Shown here one piece after another: positions 1 through 10,090 of a stretch of 64,000 nt of DNA. Source of the DNA: Patellaria atrata CBS 101060 (Eukaryota; Ascomycota; Dothideomycetes; Patellariales; Patellariaceae); assembly GCA_010093705.1 (NCBI GenBank), contig MU006089.1:1552455-1616454 (forward strand). Reading direction: 5' to 3'. The notes under the pieces are model-generated. The model made no database searches. It was not told the DNA's origin and saw only the letters and a list, made by a program, of their open reading frames with translations. The position numbers were made by a program, and so were the translations under genes. Position 1 is the first letter of the stretch. Every line of letters starts with the position of its first letter.

Positions 1-408
1 CGTCTTTTGTCATTCGATATTACGCGGACGACTTCCGTGTGTTAGTAAGACTTTGGTGATGCGAAGGTACTCAATTATTCAATTACGGTCCGACGAGAAG
101 CGAAGGCGGGCGATTCGGGAGACGAGATGCCGATCGAGGGGGTAGAGTGTGGGACAGGGGTAGCTACGTCAGGATAGACCTATATTTACGAGTATCAATC
201 CCCGGCGTACAACAATTTCCATCTCACGATCATAGTCCTTTACGTTTAATACCTTCCTACTACTCTACACATTCTCCCCATCTATACTGTATCCCTCCTA
301 TCCATTTGAGCTAGACCTGTCTTCAAACCCAACGCAATCCCGACCCACATAGCTTTTCCACTTATCACCACCTCGAGCAGAAGTATAGACGAAACCAATT
401 CCTCCACA
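1..408. other. Upstream region, no gene seen
   Basis: No convincing coding region on either strand. The last ~150 bases before the ATG at 409 are pyrimidine-rich on the + strand, as is usual for fungal leaders, so this stretch probably holds the promoter and 5' UTR of the oxidoreductase gene. Confidence 0.4.
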
Positions 409-1404
409 ATGTCCACATTCAAAGTCGAAGACTGGTCCCAAGGACCCCAACTCTCCGAATTAGACCCCCTCCCCTCCCCTTCCGACTTAGAGGTGCAACT
501 CGACCTCGTCGCCACCGCCCTCCACCCCGTCGTCCGCTCCCGCGCCTCCGGCCAACACTACTCAGCGCGACAGCTCCCCCACACCGTCGGCGTCGACGGC
601 GTCGGAAGAACGAAAGACGGCGACCTAGTCTACTTCACGACCTTCAGCCAGTCCGGCGGCAGCTTCGCCACCCAGCTCACCGTGCCCAAAGCAAACATCA
701 CCCCGATCCCGACGGCCCTGCTCCACGAGAGCCGCGAGCACGCCATCGACCTCGTCGCCGAAAACGATCTCAGCGACACGAACGCCGCGGTCAAGGTCGC
801 CGCAGGCGTCAACCCCGCCATGGCGAGCTACATGGCGATTCGCACGCGCACGACCGCTCTCCCGAAAGGATTCACGGCGCTCATACTCGGCGCGACGAGC
901 GCGGCGGGGAGAGCCGCCATACACATCGCGCGGCACCTGGGTGCGGGGAAGGTGTTCGGACTCGCGCGGAACCAGGGCGCGTTGGATACGTTGGGTCTCG
1001 ACCGGTCCATCGTGCTTAAGGACCCGGCGGCCGAGACTGAGTTCGGGGATCTGAGGCGCGTGGATCTCGTGCTCGATTTCCTGTACGGGGAGCCCGTCCG
1101 AGCTGTTTTCGCTGCTCTGCCTCCCTTCCGACCTATCCAGTACGTGCAGATTGGCTCTTTGGCTGGTCAGTCTATCGATTTGCCGTCGGCGCTGCTGAGG
1201 GGGAAGGATGTTACGCTTCGAGGGGCGGGGCCGGGGGCTTGGAGGTTCGATCAGTTGCAGGCGGAGTTACCGGGGTTGTTGGAGGCGATGGTGGGGTTGA
1301 AGGGGCCGGAGACGAGGACGGTGAGGTTCGAGATGGTGGAGGAGGAGTGGGGGAAGAAAGAGGGGAGGGAGAGGTTGGTGTTTGTCGGTAATGGGGGCAA
1401 GTAG
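409..1404 (+). CDS. MDR-family quinone oxidoreductase-like protein
   Basis: Single-exon gene of 331 codons. An N-terminal GroES-like part carries GVDGVG (about residues 61-66), the usual turn of medium-chain dehydrogenase/reductases. A Rossmann nucleotide-binding segment reads LILGATSAAGRAAIHIARHL (about residues 158-177), with the alanine/glycine-rich pattern of the NADPH-binding loop. I see no structural-zinc cysteine cluster, so it fits the zinc-free quinone oxidoreductase branch rather than alcohol dehydrogenases; family knowledge predicts NADPH-dependent reduction of quinones or enones in the cytosol. The true substrate is unknown. The ATG at 409 is the first in frame and follows a pyrimidine-rich leader. 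The gene is visibly GC-rich, especially at third codon positions, like the neighbouring LPMO gene and unlike most of the window. It is transcribed towards that gene, with 381 bp between the stops. Confidence 0.85.
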   Translation: MSTFKVEDWSQGPQLSELDPLPSPSDLEVQLDLVATALHPVVRSRASGQHYSARQLPHTVGVDGVGRTKDGDLVYFTTFSQSGGSFATQLTVPKANITPIPTALLHESREHAIDLVAENDLSDTNAAVKVAAGVNPAMASYMAIRTRTTALPKGFTALILGATSAAGRAAIHIARHLGAGKVFGLARNQGALDTLGLDRSIVLKDPAAETEFGDLRRVDLVLDFLYGEPVRAVFAALPPFRPIQYVQIGSLAGQSIDLPSALLRGKDVTLRGAGPGAWRFDQLQAELPGLLEAMVGLKGPETRTVRFEMVEEEWGKKEGRERLVFVGNGGK

Positions 1405-1785
1405 GTCAGAATGAATGAGGAGGGCTCGTTTTGAGGGGAAGGTAGGCTGGGCTTGTGATGGCGTGGTGTAATATTAGCGAAGCTCAATCAGTTGTCACTT
1501 TAAGTGGGCGTATAGGACGAAATAAATTATAGGTGAAAGATGCTAGTTGAGTCAAGAGAAAGAAGACCGACATGTCGGTCATGACTTCGTATAGTTATTA
1601 ATATATATACAACGAATGACAAGCAGTAGCTAGCTTTTGAAGATACTCCAAACCACGCACATATGTTCCAAAGCGCTCAACGCGGAGATCCAGCTCTTAC
1701 CAAAATGATGACTCTCGGCAGCAGCACTCTGTAGAGAATGAGCTCAGCTCGCAGATACACCTGCATGTATCTAAGTGAGGGAAGA
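1405..1785. terminator. Convergent 3' flank of oxidoreductase and LPMO genes
   Basis: AT-rich spacer between two convergent genes. AATAAA at 1521-1526 on + lies about 120 bp after the oxidoreductase stop and is a plausible polyadenylation signal. Nothing coding is seen. Confidence 0.35.
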
Positions 1786-2775
1786 CTAGACGCATTGAAA
1801 GTAGTACGGGTTCCACTCCTTGCAAGTCGACCCGGCCGCACACGTCTTGGAACCGATATAGTTGATCCCACCACACTGTCCATACTTCGCGACAGCGCCA
1901 GCCACCGGGCTCGGAGCCGGCGCTGTAGTCACCGGCTTCGTGACGAGAGTGGTAGGCTTAGGGGCAACCGGAGCCTTGGAGGTAGTGACAGGAGCAGCGA
2001 GCGCCTTGGAGGTAGTGACGGGAGCAGCAGCTGGTCTAGATGTGGTAGGTTTCGGAGCCGAATCAACCGGAGCGCCGACGCCATTCCAGACCCTAGGACC
2101 AGGGATCTGGTACGAGGTAAACCCGCCGTAGAGATCGAACAGGACGCCCGGGTCGTTGGCGCTGTAAATACCCGGGATGGCTGCGCCGGCGGGGAGCGGG
2201 ACGCCCCCGGTACCCTGGACCTCGATCTGCACGCACTCCATGTAGAACTGGGCGCCCTGGAGGCGGAAGCCCTCGTGGAGGGCGATGATCTCCGGACGGA
2301 GGAGATACTGGCCCGCGGCGATGTTGGGGATCTTGACGGAGTGCTTGCCCCTGTTCTGCACGAGGCGTTCGACGGCCCACTTGCCGGCTGCGAAGCCGTC
2401 TTCGGCGAGCTTGAGCCAGACGTTGCCGGCACCGTTGGAGGAGCTCGGCGCGATGTAAGTCATGACGGGCCCGAGGTGGGAGATGTCGATGATGTCGTCG
2501 CTCGCGTCGCGCGTGTTATGATGCCACTCGAACGTGACCTCGTCGCCGGCTTTGACTTTCAGCGTTTTGGCCGCCGGGCTGTTGTTCACGTTGCAGCGCA
2601 TGTCGGGGGACGTCACGTCGACAAGGGGGCTGTTGTTGGGTGGTGATCGGATGTAGCCTGAGGCGCTGTTTCCGAGGCCTTGGTCGACACCGTTAATGAA
2701 GACGGCGAAGACGGTTGCGTGGGCGTTGGCTAGCTTAGCAACCGCTGCTAATGCGAGGAGGGCGAAGGTCTTCAT
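1786..2775 (-). CDS. AA9 lytic polysaccharide monooxygenase with CBM1
   Basis: Intronless gene of 329 residues for a secreted copper enzyme that oxidatively cleaves cellulose. The signal peptide (residues 1-18) ends NA before HATVF, so the mature protein starts with His, the first ligand of the AA9 histidine brace. The second brace His lies in [10 protein letters not shown] (about residue 99), and the buried Tyr of the copper site lies in QFYMECV (about residue 179). After the catalytic domain (to about residue 230) comes a Pro/Thr/Ser/Ala linker with repeated PVTTSKA-type blocks, then a C-terminal CBM1 from about residue 297 ([15 protein letters not shown] .. [12 protein letters not shown]) with its four cysteines and aromatic cellulose-binding residues. 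All functional elements look intact. Codons are GC-rich. Regioselectivity (C1, C4 or both) cannot be told from this reading. Confidence 0.95.
   Translation of the reverse strand: MKTFALLALAAVAKLANAHATVFAVFINGVDQGLGNSASGYIRSPPNNSPLVDVTSPDMRCNVNNSPAAKTLKVKAGDEVTFEWHHNTRDASDDIIDISHLGPVMTYIAPSSSNGAGNVWLKLAEDGFAAGKWAVERLVQNRGKHSVKIPNIAAGQYLLRPEIIALHEGFRLQGAQFYMECVQIEVQGTGGVPLPAGAAIPGIYSANDPGVLFDLYGGFTSYQIPGPRVWNGVGAPVDSAPKPTTSRPAAAPVTTSKALAAPVTTSKAPVAPKPTTLVTKPVTTAPAPSPVAGAVAKYGQCGGINYIGSKTCAAGSTCKEWNPYYFQCV
1973..2032. repeat. Two 30-bp tandem copies in the LPMO linker
   Basis: A 30-base unit starting GCCTTGGAGGTAGTGAC occurs at 1973-2002 and again at 2003-2032 with a few differences. It encodes duplicated PVTTSKA-type blocks of the interdomain linker, an in-frame expansion that changes linker length. 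Confidence 0.75.
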
Positions 2776-3999
2776 TTCGATGAGGAGAAGGTCTTAATGA
2801 ACTTTGAACAAGAATTGGTTGCAACAAAGTATGTTTAACGAATGTAAGAGGTTGACCAGAAATGAATGTATGATTGAATAAACAACGGACAAATGAGTGT
2901 ATAGTTCAGTAAGAACAAGAAAAGAAGGTCAGCTTGCTGCCTGGCCTTCTACCTACGTGGGAAGACAGTGATGTTTATAAAGAAAACGGAAGATGAAGCC
3001 ATGATCATGCATGTTTCTCCCAGAAGAACCGTCAGTCATTCAATAGGACCACCACTATCTCCCCAACCCCTCTATGACTAGCTATGTATAAGGCTAGAGG
3101 CCATATCTCCGTGAAGGATAGGACACAGCAGTAGTGAAGTGTAGCACTAGGCGCCGCTAAATATCGTGATGGAACAACAGCCAAGCAGGACGTTTAATAT
3201 AAATCTGATAAGGCGTCTACCCAAGAGCTCGGTATGTGGATCGAAATCGATCAAAACCAGGAAACACGAGCTCCTGACGCACCCAAGCACCCGGTCCATG
3301 TTGAAGATCTGAGAGATGAAACGGGTTGGCGAATGTCAAAAGCGAAAACGACATTTAAACGAGATGATTGATCCAACGCCACACGAGAATTTGGATCATG
3401 CATAAGGAAACGCTTTTGACAGATGCTGGGGCTCTGAGAGGAGGAAAATACTTGCCAAGATTAATTCTCCGATTATCATCTCCACTGATCTTGAAAGTTG
3501 ATCGATGCTGTACCACTTCTGTGGCAGTTCATTTGGGAGAATCAGATCGGTGTTTTGAAGTCGAACGGCTTGCCTTTTTTTGCCGCTCGATCGATCAACA
3601 CCCGCGAAATCTATCCGGGCTATCCCTTATATATCAAGCAAGGCAGTTGACAGATATAAAGAACTCACTTAAATGAATATTTCGTGCCGGTCTGTCGTGT
3701 AGTTGGTAGGTTGTGAGGCGTGTGAGGTGTGTGAGGTTGGATGTGTTCGAACGGATGGAGTTGATGGGGAGAACAGCGCTAAACATTCTAGTTTCACGAT
3801 TATAGCTCCTCCGTTATCACGACATCGCTAGATTGCAGAGGAGTATTATGCAGGTTTTGCTAAATGCTCTCTGTTATGCAAAGTGCAAGTACCTTAGGAA
3901 CAACTCGATAATTCATAACCTATCATTAGTCATGTTAAAGGTCGTTGTTCGGCATATCCGTCGCCTTGTCAGAGTCTTTGTTTCTATATCTCGTCCCAT
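2776..3999. promoter_or_regulatory. LPMO upstream region with TATA-like box
   Basis: About 1.2 kb with no credible gene. TTTATAAA at 2974-2981 is a TATA-like box about 200 bp upstream of the LPMO ATG on the - strand. An open frame at 3368-3676 (+) starts with TTG, has no ATG in a good position and resembles nothing I know. Sites for the usual cellulase regulators were not clear enough to call. Confidence 0.35.
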
Positions 4000-5120
4000 C
4001 TAGCCGTACCGCTGCTTAGCTAAGGCCCGTAACATCTCCATCGTCTTCTCTTCCTTGGCTCTATGTTCCGCAAGACGTTCCTCTCTCTCCTCAGCCCTTG
4101 CTCTTAGTAACTCTTCTCTGCGTATTTCACGCTCGTTCTTCTTCCGTTCAGCTTCCTTCTTCCTAGCTTTATATCCTTCTATACAATCTCCGCCCATAAG
4201 ATCCTGATCCTTCACCTCTTCTACACCGGGGGATTTCGCTTCCCTAAAAGATCTCATTACAGCGGTGGTCTCACTCTTCTTTTCGAGTTTCTTTTCACGG
4301 CTTCCCGGATCGGGTCGAGGAATTAGATCTTCGATCCGCTCCTTCTGCTCCTTGCGATCCAATTTGCGAGCATAACGAATATCATCAAGCTTATAAGCGG
4401 CATCTTCATGGACCAATTCTAGGAAGACGTCAGCATAATAGGAAAAGTACGTTAGAATAGGGCTTTACCGTCTCGTAGCGCTAGATCTTCTCTATTGGGT
4501 ATTGATGGACCTGACTTCCTATCGATTCTAGGTACTGGCGGTGGAGGACCAAACTCATCTTCGCTTCCCCCATCATCTAGCTGTGGTGGGCCTCGTGATT
4601 CATATTCTGGTGACTTGCGGCGATGGCGCTTGAATGAAGTATCAACACCATTGTTATACGAAGCGGTGGGCTGCATGGTCTTCTGTCTTGTTTCAGGATC
4701 ATACCACCCCTCTGCAAGTTCTCTACGATTCCTCACAAATGTTAGTATTCATGTTTTTCATGTATAGAGTGTGTGCAATTGTAGAACGAGTGGTACATAC
4801 CACTTGCCCATGAAGCTCTTCCATCTCCCTTTTGCCTCGTGCTCATCCATATCCTCTAGAAGGAGCTGCTTCTGTATGTCCAAATATGACGCAAACAGGG
4901 GTTTGTACTCCTCGTAGTCCCGCTTTGAAAGCTCCTTTGCATTGAATGGTAGTCTAACCGGTTTTTCTGCCGGTGGAGTGCGTCTACGCTTGTAAGAAGA
5001 GGTGTGGTGTCTCTCTGGGGACCTTTCCCGATCTCGAGATGATCGTTTAGCTGAAGACCTATGGGGAGATCTTGATCTCGACCGTCTTCGATCATGGTAG
5101 TGGGAGTTGTTAGACGGCAT
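4000..5120 (-). CDS. RS-rich nuclear protein, SCI1/HEL117-like
   Basis: Three exons (5120-4801, 4731-4469, 4418-4000) give 333 residues. Intron 1 (69 bp, GTATGT, branch TACTAAC) joins MGKW to NRRELAEGWYDPE; intron 2 (50 bp, GTAAAG, branch TTCTAAC) joins LALRD to ELVHEDAAYK. The N-terminus is rich in RS, SR and RD pairs as in splicing-related proteins. Next comes a block with KGRWKSFMGKWNRREL (about residues 95-110), a Pro/Asp/Glu-rich middle, and a C-terminal Arg/Glu/Lys-rich stretch that should form a long coiled coil. I recognise the layout from fungal proteins often labelled RNA helicase HEL117 or SCI1-like, although no helicase motifs are present, so helicase activity should not be inferred. 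A nuclear role in RNA processing is inference. Confidence 0.8.
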
Positions 5121-5848
5121 ATTCAGTTATCAAATGAATTGGTTGAAATTTCCAATTATCTGTAGCCTTTTGAACACCTGGAATATTCGTTGACGGGAAG
5201 TACGAATGTACTCTATCCAAGAACCTTTCGAATCTCGTCAGAGCCGAACGTTCAATGTTACTATCGCGAGTCATGAATGCCGAGGAAAGCCCGACGATTT
5301 CATCCTCAGATAAATTTTGCAACCTCAAGTCTCTTTCAAATCATCAGGAACATCTCCTACGCGACAATCAGCAGCACTAGCGTACTCTCTCTGTGGATAC
5401 ATTTACTTAAGACGATGTATCTGTCTTTGCATTGATCTATCAATCATCGTACTTTTGTGTTGCAACTTCTATAAAATAAATCGCTTAGGTCAAACCATTG
5501 TGAGTACAATAGCTATTATTTTTTCCAACCTGATGATGAATACTTCTTCAAACGATAACTTCTGATTGTCTCATGACGTATCAAAATCATTCAAGCTCAA
5601 CAGTCTGAAATTTGCCCCCAATACTGCTTCCCTTAGGCCAGTTCTACGTGTTAATATGCTAATCAAGCAATAGGGTTGTAATTGAGAGAATGTACCTTCC
5701 TCACTATACCCGCAGTCGCTTTCTATATTTCGACTTAGGGCTAGTTTAACATCGAATGACTAAGTGTAGCAATATCAAATATGTACAAGCTCTATGATAA
5801 TTCTACATTTGTGCTGAAACTTACCAGGTGTCTAATCTATGAGGGATC
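5121..5848. other. Intergenic, no gene seen
   Basis: AT-rich spacer between the RS-protein start and the guanine deaminase stop, both on -. A 72-codon frame at 5110-5328 (-) has protein-like composition, but it is closed upstream by a stop, has no ATG start and overlaps the RS-protein ATG, so I read it as leader sequence. Confidence 0.4.
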
Positions 5849-7308
5849 CTAAGGCCTATAACTTGATGTTGAATAAACTAATCTCCCTTTGACCCATACA
5901 GCTATGGTATTCCTATCATCACCATTGTAAACCCATTTTGCTACTCTATCATCCCATTTCTCCCACCCAAACACATCAACAGGGCCAATGTCATCCTCTG
6001 CATTTGCCCCTGCATTCCTAACCTGCCCCAGTCCGATTAACTGCGCATCCCAATCCATACCGACGTCGAAACCGCCAATCTTTCCGTCCAGCCCCACGAC
6101 TTTCGCACCGCCACGCGTGGCAAGGTATAGCGCTTCTTCTGTCGATAACTTGGCCTCATCACCATCACTCATTGCCACATATCTCGACACCCAGATAGCT
6201 TGTCGTGCCGTTTCTAGGATACTCGGACTAAACCCCCCAGATACATCAGTACCTAATCCAACATCTATGCCGGACTCTAGCAACTTCCGCACTTTAGCAC
6301 ATCCCGATGTGAGCGCTGTGTTGCTAGCGGGACAGTGGCTGATCTTGGATCCGCGCTCTTTCACCAGTGTAACTTCTTCCTCGGTTAGATGGACAGCATG
6401 TGCGAGGATCATCTTTGAGGTTAGCAAGCCCGTCTTATCGTACACGTTTGCGTACGATGAGCTTTCCGGGAACAGCTCCTTGACCAGCGCAATCTCAGGT
6501 TTGTTCTCCGAGACGTGTGTCTGACATGGTAAGTTAGTTTCCTTATGGAGCTTCCCGAGAGCATGCAAGCAATCCAACGTGCACGATGGTGCAAACCGTG
6601 GCGTTATTATCGGACAAACGATCTCGTGCTCAGGATCTATGCGCTTGATATGGTCTATACAAGCTTTCGTCTTCTGAATTACATCATCGGCGCTCTCGTC
6701 CTTGTAGAAATCCGGTGCGAGTGTGTTCATACACACGCGACCGATGAAAGCTCGCTGACCCTTCTCAAGACATATGTCTGCGAGGAGATTGGTCGAAGGT
6801 ACATGGATAGTGGCGTAGTAAGCAGCAGTGGTGGTGCCGTGAGAGAGCGTTCTGTCTACAACACGATTGTAGACCTTACGGGCCTTGGAGATCTCGGAGA
6901 GTGAGGATTCGAGCGGAAATGTGTAAGTGTTGAGCCAGTCGAGGAGAGTGGATTTACCGAAGATGCCTGCGTTGGGGTATTGAGAGGCGTGGATGTGGGT
7001 GTCTTGTAGATGGATCAGTATACTTGGAATGTAATGTTTGTGATATGTTAAATTGAAGATTCCTAGACATCAAAGTCAAAAGTACCTATAAATCCGGGGA
7101 AGAAAAATCCATTATCAGATATTTGCACTATCTTCGCGTTCTCCCATCCGTCCTTGCTCTTTATGTCTTCCAGGCTTCCTACATCCCGATCTACAAACAC
7201 AATTTTGCCAGCCTCGTTAACGCCTATAGCACCCTTTTCACAAATTTCTAGCTCTTGTAATGTTTTGGAATGGACGAAAGCACCGAAATATATCGTGCGC
7301 TTAGACAT
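5849..7308 (-). CDS. Guanine deaminase
   Basis: Two exons (7308-7086 and 7002-5849) separated by an 83-bp intron give 458 residues; the junction completes FIDTHIHASQYPN. The enzyme converts guanine to xanthine in cytosolic purine salvage and catabolism. It belongs to the amidohydrolase superfamily: the first metal-binding HxH is in DTHIHA, further zinc ligands sit in THVSEN and HAVHLT, and the catalytic Asp lies in GLGTDVSGGFSPS. PNAGIFGKSTLLDWL and FPLESSL are typical of guanine deaminases rather than other members. The start ATG at 7308 is followed by the short beta-rich N-terminal part usual for the family (MSKRTIYFGAFVHS). The length matches fungal homologues, and no breaks are seen. Confidence 0.93.
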
Positions 7309-7790
7309 GGTTAGTGGGGGAGTGGAGGGGTTAGATGTGGGGCTGTAGAAGTTATAAATACTTTTATCGTAGATTATGAAAAGGATCAGAGGAGAGAACA
7401 GCTGGGATTTTTAAACGTCGAATATGATATCGGTCTTTATCTATAGATGTTTGTAGATCTTAGATCTGAGCTAAAAGCAAATGCAGAGGTAATGATTGGT
7501 AGATCGGGGAAGTAGATTGAGCTGGAACGGCAATCCGAAACGACGGTAGCCGCCGTGCTCCGTATATGTAGTTCTCGTTACGAGCAATCGTAAGTAGTTC
7601 ACGACATCTATTTCAGAATATGCCATGAAACTCTTTGGTTCTTATTAGTTACATCACAGAACGAGAAAGACGTTCTACCATGGTATACAGCACCGAAATT
7701 CGACAGACTTCCAGGACCTTTTTTCGATACCGGACCAACGCCTATGATTGAGATCCAACCCATTGCGCAATGATTCGGAATATTGTGTTC
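7309..7790. other. Promoter region of guanine deaminase
   Basis: Spacer between the guanine deaminase ATG and the ARP9 stop, both on -. It should carry the deaminase promoter and the ARP9 3' end. No coding signal or clear motif is seen. Confidence 0.35.
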
Positions 7791-9838
7791 TTACATTGCA
7801 AAATAGTGGATGCCCGGAGGACCTTGCTCATTATAGTCAGGACGGGTCATGTATCCCTTGTTCAGCCCTTGGTCAGCGATGAAGACGACCTTCGCTGCCA
7901 CCTGAGCACCTAAGAAGACCGCTTCCTCTGTACCGCTATCTTTCCATTCGGGAAAGTACTCTGGGAATTTAGAAAACCTTATAGTAGTCGGTGCCTGACC
8001 GTGGGATGTATGTGAGTGCTGATTGAGCGCATTTGGGACGGGGTTGCCTGGGCTTGAGTGGGGAAGTTGAGCTGTTGTAGCTGCGAGGAGAAGCGGATTC
8101 ACGCTGCTACCGCCGCCTCCGTGAGGACCGAGCTGCGGTTGTGGGGTGCTGGTACCGGTTCCGGTAGGGGTTGAAATTCCCGACGGAATCTCTGAAGTGA
8201 AGATCGTTGCGGAGGATGGCGAGATGAGGTATTTGCCCTGCAAAACTGACATAAGAGCTTCTTTGAAACCTATCGTCAATGCATTAGCCAGCACGTCGTG
8301 CCTATTAGAAATATTGTAAGGAGGGAAACGGACCTCTGATTGCTGAACCATTTCCTACTACGATTAAGTTTTCCCAAAGAGCACCTCTTTTGCCGGTGTC
8401 TTCGACGGCAGATATCGTTCGATGTATCGCGTCCGCGAGATACTCTAATATACCACCACTTGCCGCTTGAAAACGTTCGGTACCCACAGTGATTTCTCTT
8501 CGAATGGTTCCATTCCTGGCAGTACCCCAACCAGCGGTGCCGTTTGTTTCTATTGCTGATGCTGGTTCGGATTCAGCGCCAGCCTGACGCTTTTGTGGTC
8601 CTTCGTCTAGCACCGCACGCGCCTTAGCACTATCTTCGATGGACAAATTATTCTTTAGTGCATCAAGGAGAGCATGATCCTCATAAACAAATGTAGCGTG
8701 TTCTCTTTTTGAATTTGGTAACTTGACGGGCTTTGCAGCAGCAGCTGAAGCGTCAGTCGCTCCTTTCTTCTTTGCGACAATCCTGTCCTGCTTTTCCTTT
8801 TCCTTCCTCGCCAGGTATTCATTCATTTTCCCTCCAGCGACGATGCTAGCTACATCTAAAACACCTTCGTTGTCGTCCTCCATAGGTTGCTCCTCGCCAA
8901 CTTCCGTACCGAGACCAGGACCCCTCGGTACGTTACCGATAGCTGCTCCTGATTCCACTTCGGCAATCGCACCAGTAGAAGCTACAGCTGCTGGGTTCAT
9001 TACGGTATCTGGAGCGCCATCGCCCATACCAGAGCCCGGTAGAGGCGTGCCCTGGGGTAGTATCTCGCATATAGGATTCCTTTTCAACTGTTCGGCCATG
9101 TCTCGAGTGAAGCCCTTGGATTTTAACACCTCATGTAGCCTTCGTGTCATAGCCTCACCGCCGCAATCAGTTAATGAGACCATTCGTCCGGTTTGATGGA
9201 CGCAGAATTCAGTTATAGCGGTAACATCCGCTTTACCATACCCAACGTCTACAACCAAGGCGTTTTCTTTCCCAAACGCCCAGCTAGTAGCTTTCGCCGA
9301 GTCCATCAGAGTGAATGCAGGCATCTTGAATTTCTCAAAAAAGAATTGCGTGATCTTCTCTTGCTCCTTCGGAGTCCAGCAGGGCTGAGCCACGAGTAGA
9401 ATGGGTGTGTGAAAGGGCGGGTTCAAAGCGTTAAACACATGTGTCATGAGCGCAAAGAAGCATGACCAGTCCATAATTTTGCCCTCGACAATTGGCCATA
9501 CGGCGCCTTCTTCTGTGACAAAATCCTCCTCATATGTGACATCCTCCTCTTTTTCCCCTAAGCTTTTTTGCATTTCACGAAGCTCATCCTTCTCCTCCTG
9601 AAGTATCTGCTTGGTTTCCTTCCTTCGAACTTTGAAGGGTTCCCACTCTCCTTCCTTCTCGGCTGGGAATAGACGCGACCGAACGCGTACTCGAGCTGGT
9701 GTGAGCGATTCGGGAAGACCGTATTGCGCAAGAGTGGTCTGCGAGCCAGGTGCAATAATCTACATGCCATCATTAGCATAAGTCACATGGGCTATCCGGT
9801 CTACAAACAATTATCTGTTCTTCCTTGAATGGCGGCAT
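7791..9838 (-). CDS. ARP9: Actin-related protein Arp9 of SWI/SNF and RSC
   Basis: Three exons (9838-9809, 9759-8334, 8269-7791) give 644 residues. Exon 1 is only 30 nt; its 49-bp intron has the 5' site GTTTGT and joins MPPFKEEQII to IIAPGSQTTLAQYGLPES, the conserved start of fungal Arp9. The second intron (64 bp, GTCCGT, branch TGCTAAT) joins NGSAIRG to FKEALMSVL. Actin-fold landmarks are LLVAQPCWTP, ALVVDVGYGKADVTAI (phosphate-loop region), SLTDCGGEAMTRRL and the late IVVGNGSAIRG. Large low-complexity insertions interrupt the fold, as is usual for Arp9. Arp9 pairs with Arp7 on the HSA region of the remodeler ATPase in the nucleus. The C-terminus (MTRPDYNEQGPPGIHYFAM) is family-typical. It is divergent from NTE1. 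Confidence 0.93.
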
Positions 9839-10090
9839 ATTGCTCAGCACGAGTTAACTGTAGGTTGTTAAACTTCATCGCGAATCGTAAAGCTCTAAAA
9901 TGCACGTTCGTTCACCGTTCCGAAGTATAGCCGGAACAACCAGCTCTTTGCTTGTGATCATTCAAGACAGCGTGAAACTCCGCAATTGACAGTATCCCGA
10001 TATGCCTTGAGACAAGAAGCAAGTCCACCTGGATACTTTCGATCTCATACCACGCCTATAAAGGCAAATATCTCAACCAGCGCCTCCGCA
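9839..10090. promoter_or_regulatory. Shared ARP9/NTE1 divergent promoter
   Basis: Only 252 bp separate the ARP9 ATG (-) from the chosen NTE1 ATG (+). The interval must hold both promoters and leaders. No TATA box is evident, in keeping with housekeeping promoters. Confidence 0.45.

Noticed and set aside
1738-2646. 302-codon open frame on + across the LPMO gene
   Set aside because: It is antisense to a GC-rich gene with clear AA9 and CBM1 features; GC-rich genes commonly leave the opposite strand open. Its Arg/Asp/Gly-rich text matches no family.
5110-5328. 72-codon frame on - overlapping the RS-protein start
   Set aside because: Closed upstream by a stop, no ATG, no acceptor site to join it to another exon; read as leader sequence.
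5988-6524. 178-codon open frame on + within guanine deaminase
   Set aside because: Opposite strand of an intact enzyme gene carrying all metal ligands.
8723-9196. 157-codon open frame on + within ARP9
   Set aside because: Shadow of the low-complexity insert in ARP9; no independent start context or family.
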